Assembly (NCBI GenBank): GCA_963277665.1
Contig: OY728143.1
Span: 232,801,591 to 232,865,590, forward strand
Direction of reading: 5' to 3'
Length of the DNA: 64,000 nt
Source: Viscum album
Taxonomy: Eukaryota > Streptophyta > Magnoliopsida > Santalales > Viscaceae
A program made the translations under genes and the position numbers. The number at the start of each line of letters is the position of its first letter. Within the stretch, counting starts at the first letter, position 1. Shown here one piece after another: positions 51,920-61,398 of the stretch. Below the pieces are notes generated by a model, which saw only the letters and a program-made list of their open reading frames with translations, did no database searches and was not told where the DNA came from.

Positions 51920-52045
51920 ACCAGGAAATCACATAGGTCAGTGGTAGGTGATGCCCCCTTCTCTCCCTTCGGTTATAGGTTCAAGTCTCGCAGCCTTGCC
52001 GGATGTGACGGGTTGTCACCCATCCTCCTAGTTGTCCTTTTTATG
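51920..52045 (+). mobile_element. tRNA-derived SINE in element C
   Basis: A-box-like TAGGTCAGTGG at 51,934-51,944 and B-box-like GGTTCAAGTCT at 51,978-51,988, again 44 bp apart. It lies in the same flanking context ('aactacattatac') as the copy at 15,405. Confidence 0.75.
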
Positions 52046-55000
52046 ACAATTCAAAAATAATCTCAAAAAATTATTTAACCTTAAGAATAGTATCCAATGT
52101 CAAATATAATTGATTATAACCTTTTTAATTATCCAAAATAATTATGTCCAAACTCATAGTCCCAAATTTATAAGTAAGGTAAACACAATGAAGATCCTTT
52201 TTTCCACATAATAACATGTGAATACCTTCATCTTGTATTCTTTTAAAACATCGTAACACCCGAAATTACCATAAAACGATATTTATTACATTCGTAGTCC
52301 TTTATTCTTTATAAAACACTAGATATAATCCTTCTATCCAAAAATTTTGTAAACTCCAATAATGATAGAATATACAATTCATTAATCAGTTTAAAGGTAG
52401 TCAACAATATCCAATGTCACGCCCTACTCCACAAAATGTGTACCCCTTCTAGGCCAGCAATGCGAGAAGGGAGATGATGAACCCCCGAGTCCTGCCTACA
52501 TTAGTCCCCGGGTTAGAGACTTGCACCGAGGGTATAGTAAACACACATATGGGAGGCATTACCCTCTAAGAGAACACATGGAGATGAGAGAGATAAGATA
52601 GACACCAACGAACCCCAACTCACACAGAAACCCAAATAAAATCCAAAGTACCCAAATGTAATGTCATGCAAAACTACTACAACTGAAAGGGAAAAAACTG
52701 CAAGTACCCAAAAGAAACTAAAAACCACAGCAACCACAAGCCCAAACACCTCTAAAACCCAAATCCAATAGAAACCAGTATGATCTCCATCCTTCTCCAA
52801 GTGACCTAAAAAATGGATTATATCGAAATAGGGTGAGTATAATGTTATACTCAGTAGGATCTGACCCGAAGCATCTAGTTCAAAAGTAAAGAAATCATGC
52901 TAAAGAACATTGAACAAAAAATGGAACTGAATTGTTACCTAAACAGTTATACTAAGTTCCGAACCTCACCATGGCTACACTCACCATGTAATTCATACAA
53001 GATTATATAATATAATCAAGAATATCAAGGGTACCCCGCTACTACTTCCACACTGGTTTCCCGCTTTGCATCAACGTCACACATCTTAAGCATCTCTCTC
53101 CAAAAAGGTTTGCCTACAGACACATGGGTGAAGCACCCCAACATGCATGTCATGAAAAAAAACCACCATGTCCATGTAAGAAAAGTAACCAGGTAGTTTT
53201 TGGGAGCCACCACAGCTCGCATAACATGTATCATACATAATGTATTATCCCTCAAGCCATTACAGCCCGAACACTGAGTAAGGATCCTCAAGCCATCACA
53301 GCCCATACACGTTACACCTATAATATTCCATAGTAAACTATATACAGAATATATGTGTGTGAATAACCACAATCCATTATATCCCAGTACATTCATATAT
53401 GGGGAAAACTAACAATTGTTCCTACCATCACAGGTAACTACCAAGAGAAGATATTGGAGCCAAAGGGGGTATTCATCCATTCATCCTCCTACCATAATGT
53501 TGGGAATAACACCCCCCCCCCACCCACCATGTATTAGAATCCTAGGGGTGTTAGTTCCCCTTACTGACATGGTGGAGTAGCGTATAGAAACAAAAAAATT
53601 AAATAATATACTATAGCTCACAACAAAACTATGGGAGTAACCAAGTATTACACTCAAATATGGCTAACGTCTCTCAGACTCTGGGCTGAAACTTCTAATA
53701 CTAGGTATCATATAAGCACACAACCAATTAAAGAGATTTAATGCCTCACTTCATTCCCTTTTTATCAGTTCCACTTAACATTAATTAATTTGTTAATCAC
53801 TAATTAACCATTTACAATTCCACATTAAATTTAATAAGCATCACACCCAATATTCACTATCCCATTAAAATTACAACCTCATCATTATGTTCCAGTAAAC
53901 TCCAACTACATGGGTCAACATCATTTATTTAATTATTCCATACAGAATTACTTTCCCATATTCCCAGGCATTCAAGAAAAAACAATCTATGCTACTAAAA
54001 ACAAGGGGGCTCAACATGGTAGATAGATGTACTACCCATCGAGTTATTGCTGCTTATAACAAGAGAATAGCCTCATCCTATCCTAAGAAGCTAAACATAG
54101 AAAACACATGGCATACCCTATGCATTTTCAACTGCATCAGATGAAGGGTTTGTAAGACCAGCATCTTTGATCAGTGGGGAAAATTAAAGCCGATAATTAA
54201 CAAATAAGAATCATTAAGCATCCAAAAATCACATTCATCCCATTCCATTATCCCTGGTGTCCTCCATGACACCCACATGCATAAACTAATACATCTCGCC
54301 ATTCTAGGTGTCCTCTACTACCACAAAAAAGGCCTTCATGCCCCCACATATCACAACAGCCATCCAAGATCACATCACAATACAAGTACAACAAAGACAA
54401 ACATCCTAAAAATTTTCACTTTGCCTTTAATCAAGAAAGAGGGTAAATCAGAACCCTTCAAGGATTTATCCAAAAAATAATCTGTTTCGAATTAACCGAT
54501 TTATTATACAAAGGTTCCATATTCACGAAACCTAAATAGTAAGATATCACAAATAAATTAAACATGCTTATTGAACCATTTTGAGTAACATAAAAATTAC
54601 AACAAGAAGAACAAGATTTATTTACCTGCCTCTTTATATTTTTCCAAACAATTATCAATTAATTCCTGTTTACATTCTTTACCATTTTCTGTCATGAAAA
54701 AACAACTATACGAAGAAAGCATAGATATCACAATATCTAGAAAAACAAAAGGGAGTAACATACAATAAATATCAATTTGTTTATCTAGCTCAAATATTTA
54801 TTATATCAATTCCATTGTCATCTAGTGGGATAAAACATTATAACAGTATAATTGCATGTAAAAGAAAAGATAAGCAATGAATCCCCAACCTCAAACATTT
54901 CTTGATGTTATTTTATATGAGAATGGGAGACACAAAAGGTTATGATATCCTCCCCCCGTGACAACTGTATCCACCTGAGTACGCAGAGACACCACCACAT

Positions 55001-55504
55001 CAGTCAACACACAAGAAAATCCCATTAGGAACATTTGGGTAAAAAATAACATAAAAGTGCGAGGAGAAACAGAAGGAGATGATCCAAAAATAATGATGAT
55101 AGATCATACCTTATATCGAAGATTGATCGATACAGCTTGGTTGCATCAAAATATAGCAGAACCAATCCAAGGAGGAAATTTTGATTGTGCGACTCCTATG
55201 AGATGGAATGGGATGTGAGAGCATCTCACAGTTGAGAATAAGGAGAAAAAATTATGGAGGACAATATCCCATCCATTTAGAAGATTTAACGGTGAGATGG
55301 TGTAAGATACACTTAATTTCCCATTCAATGAGGATCGCATTAAACCACACGGTTTGACCATGTAAAAACATCCTGAGTAATTGTAATAATTAATATAGGA
55401 GTTACGGACTTTGAATCAGCCTTAGAGTCATTAAAACGAGGCTTTAAATGCATTTCACCTCAATGGAGAATGGTAAAGGGTCGAAACTATAGGAAGCTGG
55501 AAAC

Positions 55505-55796
55505 ACTGTTCATGATCAGAAAATTTGGAAAAGGAAAAACATTGTTCATGAACCTTACCATTAGAACCTCACAAATAGGACATTGTTCATGAAACTCAAT
55601 GATAAGACATTGTTCATGAACTTGACCATTATAACATCACCGATAAAACACTGTTAATTAACCTCACTGATAGAAAATTGTTCATGAACCTCACCGATAG
55701 AACCTTACCGATAGAACATTGTTCATGAACCTCACCAATAGAATACTGTTCATGAACCTCTCCATTAGAACCTCACCGATAGAACATTGTACACCT
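55505..55796 (-). repeat. Tandem array with GTTCATGAAC palindrome, E LTR
   Basis: About eight imperfect units of 27-45 bp are built on 'cattgttcatgaacctcacc' and 'gatagaac'. The palindrome GTTCATGAAC is intact in several units. It lies in the U3 part of the 3' LTR. Confidence 0.85.
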
Positions 55797-55846
55797 ACAG
55801 TTCTGGAAACACGATTCATAATACAATAAATTTTACAATGGAAAAA

Positions 55847-56175
55847 GAGGTTACTGATAGAACTGTTCACCGATAGAAATGTTCATAGAATTAGAAATTT
55901 AGGAAAGGAAATAAGGGTTACCAACAGAGGTTACTGATAGAACTGTTCACCAATGAAACTATTCATAGAACTTGAAATTTGGATAATGTAATAGAGGATA
56001 TCGTTAGAGGTTACCGATAGAACTGTTCACTGATGGATTTGTTCATAGAATTAGAACTTTGGAAATAGAAATAGAGGTTACCGATAGAGGTTACTAATAG
56101 AACAATTCTCCAATGGAAGTATTCATAGAAATAGGAATTTGGAAAAGGAAAGAGAGGTTACTGATAGACCTCACC
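55847..56175 (-). repeat. 80-bp tandem array, E LTR U3
   Basis: Units starting GAGGTTAC begin at 55,847, 55,927, 56,007 and 56,087, an exact 80-bp period. A shorter unit starts at 56,154. Each contains 'gatagaactgttcac' and 'gttcatagaa' variants. The array sits within about 500 bp of the 5' end of the LTR as transcribed. Confidence 0.9.
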
Positions 56176-56352
56176 GTTGGCACTGTTCACAACAGTCCAC
56201 CATCGGAACTATTAACCGAGGGTCACCGATGCTATAGTTCACCGAAAAGGAAAATTGGAAAATCATTGGGGATGAGTCACCTTGACCTACTGAAACACCT
56301 CAAACACCATATTTTCACAATGTAATGGACCGGAGGGGACCGAGACATTACA

Positions 56353-56384
56353 TCAGATACCTCTCAAAACTTTCCCATCCCCAA
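56353..56384 (-). other. Polypurine-rich tract of element E
   Basis: The minus strand carries GGGGATGGGAAAG and GAGAGG just upstream of the 3' LTR start TGTAATGTC. The last bases (TATCTGA) are less pure than in elements A and D. Confidence 0.6.
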
Positions 56385-56549
56385 GAATTCAAAACCCACA
56401 TAAACTGAAAACGAAATAGGGTATGAACAACCACCCATCAAGATACCACTCAAAAGAGAGCAAGCCACAAAAAATGGAGACATCTCATAAACATAAAAGA
56501 TTCATAACCACAAAGGCTACATTGATACATGAAAGGAGTTAAACATCAA

Positions 56550-56815
56550 ACAACTCTAGGTACTGATCACGTATCTGTGACTTAAATTCCCAGGTACTCA
56601 CCTCCATGCCACCATATCAGCACAAGCCATGAACCAAGGGGATAGAACGCCCACGCAACACCTTCTCCTTATGTTCTTGGATCTCCACAGGTTTCTCCTT
56701 AATGGTTTTATCATCATCAACATCGATCTGTCCTCAATCGATGATGTGAGAGTCATCATGAAGATAACGATGGAGCTGTGATACATGGAAAACATCGTGT
56801 ATCTGAATCATCTAC
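56550..56815 (-). pseudogene. Integrase C-terminal region with chromodomain-like tail, element E
   Basis: The minus strand encodes IHDVFHVSQLHRYLHDDSHI, the well known junction after the integrase core in plant chromoviruses. It is followed, with stops and frameshifts, by KPVEIQEHKEKVLRGRSIP and STWE, matching the VEILDRKEKVLRNK...ATWE chromodomain pattern of Tekay/Del elements. In active elements this domain helps target insertion to particular chromatin. The first shift or stop falls directly after DDSHIID. Confidence 0.8.
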
Positions 56816-57019
56816 GATGGAGTGCTACTCGACACACCACAACTCCAATAGGAGACAATACCAAGAATGGCCCAAAACCACATGAAAAAGCTTAATCCCA
56901 TGACCAAACCTTCGATGCCCATGACGGGGAGTCACCTTCATAATCACAAGTTCCCCAACATTAAACCCTAAGGGTATCATTATTTGATCAGAATATCATT
57001 TATGATGATCTTGTGTTGT

Positions 57020-57800
57020 ATTCATCCACTCACGAATCACATGAACCTTCTCTATGTATTCTACAATAGGTCTGGTTCATGAATTGATGACTCTACGACC
57101 CCAGTCCAGCACAACGGAGAGAAGAATGATTGGCCATACAAGGCTTCAAAAGGTGCTATACCGATGGTAAAGTAAAAACTAATATTGTATGAGAACTCCT
57201 CCAAGGGTATTTTCTTCATCCACGAACTTCCAAAACCAAGAACACAAGAGCGTAACATGTCTTCAATAATCTAGATGGTTTACTCTGTCTGACCGTCCGT
57301 TTGTGGATAAAAAGCATTTCTAAGGAATTGTTGAGAACTAAAATCATGCTTGATACCTCTCCACACCCTGGAGTTAAAACGAGGATCTCGATCATAAATA
57401 ATCATCTTTGGGACTCCATGAAGTCTGAACACCTCCTCTAGATACAGCCTCGAAAAAACTTCCACTGAGATCTACTCCTTGATTGCAATGAAGTGGGATG
57501 ATGTTGTTAAACGATCCAATGCCACCCAAATAGCATCATGTCCACCCGGATCTTGTGGTAAACTAGTACCAATGTCCATTGAGATGTCCTCCCACTTCCA
57601 CTGAAGAATCTCTAATGGTTAGAGAAAACCTCCAGGAACATAGTGTTCGGCCTCCACCTTCTAGCAGACCAAACATCAAGACACAAACTCCGCAACAAAA
57701 CGCTTCAGCCCAAGCCACCAAAACTAGCTCCTCGAGGCTCGTTACATCTTTTTCATTCCAGGATTCATCGCTAAAGGTGAACTATGAAACTCTTGGAGAA
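57020..57800 (-). pseudogene. Ty3/gypsy integrase relic, element E
   Basis: In order on the minus strand: WKWE...MDIG...LPQ (about 57,602-57,560), GGHDAIWVALDRLTTSSHF, then an uninterrupted frame 57,465-57,280 with YDRDPRF and ending in DGQTE, then EEFSYNISF and PFEALYGQ at 57,258-57,061. The catalytic triad is visible: Asp in MDIG, Asp in YDRD, and Glu in DGQTE exactly 35 residues later. The HHCC zinc-binding head upstream (57,650-57,990) is badly decayed. Integrase joins cDNA ends to chromosomal DNA in the nucleus. Several stops lie between the blocks, so it is not functional. Confidence 0.9.
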
Positions 57801-58059
57801 CTATCTCGAGCATCGTCAAAGGAACAAAAAGCCTTTTGTGATACGACACTCACTCTTGGTAATCCTCCGACCAACCATCAAGGGCCTCTCCTTAAACAAC
57901 TCAGTCTCTCCAGTCCTCCACCTCATGATCCCCCAATTGGGACTCTTCCACCTCCTGCATCAGGGACGAATATACCATCATCTAAAAAAGTAAACCTCTA
58001 CCCCCCAACTTCTCCCATATCAAGATGCAATTCTGATAGTTCTTCCATTACTCTACAGA

Positions 58060-58580
58060 AATTATTGGATTCACGTACATCATCACTATGTGACTTTCGA
58101 CTCAGCGATTCAGCTACAAAATTCCTCTTTCTAGGTGTATATGATATTTCGATGTTGTGTTCCTATAAGAACTCCATACACCAATGTTGTTGTAAGTTTA
58201 AATCGTGCTTAGGGAAAACATATATCAAACTCTTATGATCGGTGAAAACCACCTAGCACTCGCAAATGAGGTAATGTCTCCACTACATTAGAGAAAAAAC
58301 TACGGATGCCAACTCAAGATCATGGGTGGCATAGTTACACTCATGGGGACGCGACTGTCGAGAACCATAAGAAACAACTGATCTCTACTGCATTAGAAAA
58401 CAACCTATCCCGAGATGTGAAGAATCGCAGAAAACATCAAACTGAACTCTCTGAGCTGGAAGATGAAGAACTGGAGAACTTACAATCTTCTCCTTATATA
58501 CTCAAAAGCTACCTGACACGGATCAGTCCATATGAATTCCTGAACCTTTCTAGTCAAACCTGTCAGAGGAGTTTAAACTC
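58060..58580 (-). pseudogene. RNase H relic, element E
   Basis: The minus strand shows LTRKVQEFIW (58,570 region), then in shifted frames [43 protein letters not shown] and DLNLQQ. These match the gypsy pattern ASRQLRPHE.NYPTHDLELAAVVFALK.WRHYLYG...FTDHKSLKY. The domain degrades the RNA strand of the RNA-DNA hybrid during reverse transcription. At least two frameshifts are needed to connect the blocks. It lies directly after the reverse transcriptase, as expected. Confidence 0.87.
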
Positions 58581-58764
58581 ATGAGAAATCAAAAATGAAC
58601 CTCCTGTAGTATTTTGCGAGAGTAATGAATCATCACACCTCTAACATTGTCTTGGGGGATACCTAAGACAAAACAACTTCTATCTTCAATGGATCCACAC
58701 CTACTCTCTGTTGGGACACAACATGCCCCATGAAATAGACTTCTTGAGCCCAAAACTCACACTT

Positions 58765-59205
58765 CTACAACTTCTCAAATAGCTGATGTAGATGAAGAAC
58801 TCTCAAAATGGTGTGTAGATGCTCTTCATTCCCATCCTCAGATGTGGTGTACACAAGGATGTCATCAACGAAAACCACCATGAACTTTCCCAGGTACTCA
58901 TGGAACACAAAATTCATCAATACCATGAACACAACTAGAGAATTATTCATACCGAACAGAATTACAACAAACTCATAATTCCCATGACGACAATAGAAAG
59001 CAGTCTTCGGGATATCCTCATCCTTTACGCACATATGATGATACCCTAACTTCAATTCGATCTTTGAGAACCTTCTTTCACCCATCAGTTGATCGAATAA
59101 ATCATTAATATGGTGAATATGATAGTGATTATTTATTTTCACTTTGTTTATACGATGATAATCGACATATAATTTCAAACTGTTGTCAGCCTTCTTCACG
59201 AACAA
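58765..59205 (-). pseudogene. Ty3/gypsy reverse transcriptase relic, element E
   Basis: An open frame of 146 residues covers RT motifs 1-5. It has FVKKADNSLKLYVDYHRINK near the N-terminus (consensus FVKKKDGSLRLCIDYRELNK), FSKIELKLGYHH, AFYCRHGNYEF, LMNFVFHEYLGKFMVVFVDD and ILVYTTSEDGNEEHL. The active-site FVDD is kept, but the first catalytic Asp (normally FSKIDLRSGYHQ) is Glu. Upstream GAPV and downstream KCEF...GHVVS segments continue the domain outside the open frame behind stops. It copies element RNA into DNA in virus-like particles. The substitution plus stops indicate loss of function. The ATG is internal and not the native start. Confidence 0.93.
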
Positions 59206-59749
59206 AACTGGTGCACCCTACGGTGACACACTTGGATGAACAAAACATCACTGTAACAAACCATAAAACTATATAAATAGCTCTTGTAACTTGGACGTTT
59301 CCATCATATATGGATACATAGATATTGGATACGCTCATGGTTGTAGCTCTATCCAGAACTCGATATCTCGTCGAGGGGGTACTGAAAAAACCTCTTCTAG
59401 AAAGGTATCAGGGTACTCTTATATGACCCTAGGAAACACAAACTTTTGAACCTCAGAAGAACTCAACTTCATCTCATCCATCATGGACGATACAAATAGA
59501 ACGTTCCCATGACTCATCAGAGGATCTCACTCACCAACCAACACCACATGCTCACCGCCCGCACCAAAGAAAATGACCTTCTTCATGAATCAATCCACGA
59601 TAGCCTGCACAAGAAAAAAAACCAATCCATTCCATCGATGATATAATATGGTTGTATTCGTAAAAATAAGAAATATCACCAAGAGTGGTGCTGCCCCAAC
59701 ACTATCTCACAGTCTCTACATACTTAAAACACGTCAGCTCAACCTCCAA

Positions 59750-59890
59750 CTAATGTAGTCAATGCCAAGGTCTCTGGAATCCTCTCTACCTCAAGTCCCA
59801 ATGCATGGACATAGGTAGGTGATATGAAGGAGTGTGTCACTCCAGAATCAAACAAGGCATACACCAAGGTAGAAAACAAGAAAAGGGTAC
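59750..59890 (-). pseudogene. Retroviral-type aspartic protease relic, element E
   Basis: The minus strand from about 59,870 reads LVYALFDSGVTHSFISPTYV, matching the ALFDSGATHSFIS active site of gypsy proteases, with GVT in place of the usual GAT. A short hydrophobic continuation LGLEVERIPE follows. The protease cleaves the Gag-Pol polyprotein. The flanking sequence toward the reverse transcriptase (59,220-59,750) is decayed, with only scattered family-like words. Confidence 0.85.
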
Positions 59891-60109
59891 CTCATATGAC
59901 GTCTGGAATTCCAAGAGATGGAAACTCTAGAGCATAAAGCTGACCACGACCTCGTTCACATACTCTCTCACCCTGATGACGACCACCACCATGGTCACAC
60001 TCTACTCTCTAAGGACGGGGAGCATCATAGGGCTATCCCCTTCCTACCCCATCTACCCTCTACTAATCTAATGCTGGTATAACCTGTTACACATGCCTGG
60101 GATAGAGCA

Positions 60110-60990
60110 GCCTCAATTGAGTAACCTAGAGCATAGCACATGGTGTTCGATGACTACTCTGAATGTTTGGGCACTCTCGCTGCTGATGACCACAACCACC
60201 ACAAGAAAAAAAATCTCGTGATCCCTTAGAATAGGCCTGAGAGTTTCTGACTCTGGTGAAATGAGATCTGAAGGGGTGAGACCTACCCTCGGCTGACCAA
60301 AAACTCTTCTACACTGAAAACCAAGAACCCCAGACCACCACTCTATATTGTGATGAATCATGATGTCTCCCAACTCATGACGATCTAGTTCTGTCCAAAG
60401 TCATCTCGACAACATTTAATTCTCCATCACCATAAGATATGTCTTCAGAATAAATGGGATGACCCGGTGCGGGATCTCTGGACACAGAGCCCCCATGAAA
60501 TGTCTTTCTCTGGCCTCCTTATCTGCCAACAGGTTCTAAGCATATCGTAAAAGGTTCCTGAAACAGATTCCAATCTCTCAAAAACTGGAGGTTCCCTGTC
60601 GTAGGGTAAGAAGCTCCTGGTGACTGGATACCTTCACGGTGGAAGAAATAAATTCAACTCTGAACTTGACTCAGAACTCCTCCCATGAGATCGCCAACTC
60701 CTTGCAATACCCGAGGAACAAGAACCACCACTTCCTCGCTACTCCACATAACATTGTCACAACCAAGGACACCCATTTCTCCTTCTGAGCATGGATCAAT
60801 CTAAACCATATCTCAAACTCTTCCAACCAATATTCTGTGACTACATTTGAAATGGAGACCTCGTACTTCTGCAGACTCTGGCACTAAAACTCTCATAGTG
60901 TCTTTGTCCAATTTGACGTCGTCATCAACCTCTACCCTGTGGCGATCTTCTGGAACAGCCCACTGGACATTTTCTGCACAAACCTAATGA
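60110..60990 (-). pseudogene. Gag relic, element E
   Basis: The minus strand encodes a retrotransposon gag domain in pieces: YWLEEFEIWFRLI, KWVSLVVTMLCGVARKWW, ISWEEF, LRQGTSSF, LLRYA and FMGALCPEI. These match the pattern AE.WL...E..F......W......L.GEA..WW...W.EF...F...L.QG..SV.EY...F..L.RYAP...F..GL..EI. Near 60,207-60,170 a CGGCGHQQREC run is a CCHC knuckle shortened by about three residues. Gag forms the particle shell and binds element RNA. Stops and shifts throughout. The start was not resolved but lies near or above 60,970. Confidence 0.85.
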
Positions 60991-60999
60991 GGGCGTTGA

Positions 61000-61383
61000 C
61001 CTAGAGAAATACCTATAAAATAACAAACCATTAGAGCTCATGAACCCGGAATATTGAAGATACAATGTTAATAAATTAATTGTTTTCATTCATTGATTTT
61101 AGGTTAACCTATCCCAAGGTCTACCCATTCAAACTCAGGCACAAAGAAGATTGATGCATGATCCTTTCCTAGATCTCTACCATGAAACTAGTATAACCTT
61201 ATTTAGTATCCATTGTAAACTCAAAGGTCTGTACATCATATCATTGGGGTCCCTAAATTCCTATGTTTCAGCCGGTCTCTAGTGTTTACATCATTTTCTA
61301 AACATGAATGAAATTGTTCCCCTACCAACCCCTACAAACTCACCTACGCCTAACTCCAAAATCCATCCTATCCCTCAACGATA
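61000..61383 (-). other. Leader between primer-binding site and gag of element E
   Basis: Untranslated leader by position, with no coding recognised. A short run of Pro and Thr codons on the plus strand at 61,304-61,552 spans the LTR boundary and is not a gene. Confidence 0.5.
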
Positions 61384-61395
61384 CCTCTACTACCA
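61384..61395 (-). other. Primer-binding site of element E (initiator Met tRNA type)
   Basis: The minus strand reads TGGTAGTAGAGG, three bases after the 5' LTR end. It matches 9 of 12 positions of TGGTATCAGAGC. Confidence 0.75.
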
Positions 61396-61398
61396 CTC

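Larger units (their letters stand above)
47152..52414 (-). mobile_element. Element C: second copy of the A family, minus strand, left part
   Basis: The LTR at 47,152-51,361 (4.21 kb) starts TGTGATACCCCAACCCTAG and ends GGGGTGTTACA, matching LTRs A and B throughout. It is followed by interior sequence colinear with the A interior, including the SINE. The interior stops at 52,414 where element E is inserted. The right half lies beyond the window, so its own duplication cannot be checked. The left flank is TTATG. Confidence 0.87.
51362..52414 (-). mobile_element. Interior of element C, left part
   Basis: Colinear with 14,870-15,900 of element A, for example 'attgggttaataaaattta' and 'caatcac' blocks and the SINE. 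A block 'catcatgaattgggtt' occurs at 51,360 and again at 51,408, a short local duplication next to the LTR. No coding recognised. Confidence 0.75.
52415..56352 (-). repeat. 3' LTR of element E (3.94 kb)
   Basis: Its first 2.6 kb pair with 61,399-64,000. Shared blocks include 'gagggtatagtaaacacaca' type text and 'gaggcattaccctctaag'. The 5' (U3) end on the minus strand, 55.5-56.3 kb, is filled with tandem repeats. The 95-residue and 123-residue frames inside are LTR sequence also found, broken differently, in the other LTR. Confidence 0.93.

Noticed and set aside
52513..53396. Minus-strand frames of 95 and 123 residues, with a relative at 61,340-61,777
   Set aside because: Similar words occur in both E LTRs because they are the same repeat, not because a protein is conserved. 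Lengths and frames differ between copies.
53512..53524. C homopolymer run
   Set aside because: A simple run in the E LTR. The matching place in the other LTR has a shorter C run. It could also be a sequencing length uncertainty.
57579..58238. Longest open frame in the window, 219 residues on the plus strand
   Set aside because: It runs antisense across the integrase and RNase H relics of element E. Its composition (Ser, Pro, Thr-rich) is what the complement of that coding sequence gives. No family is recognisable.
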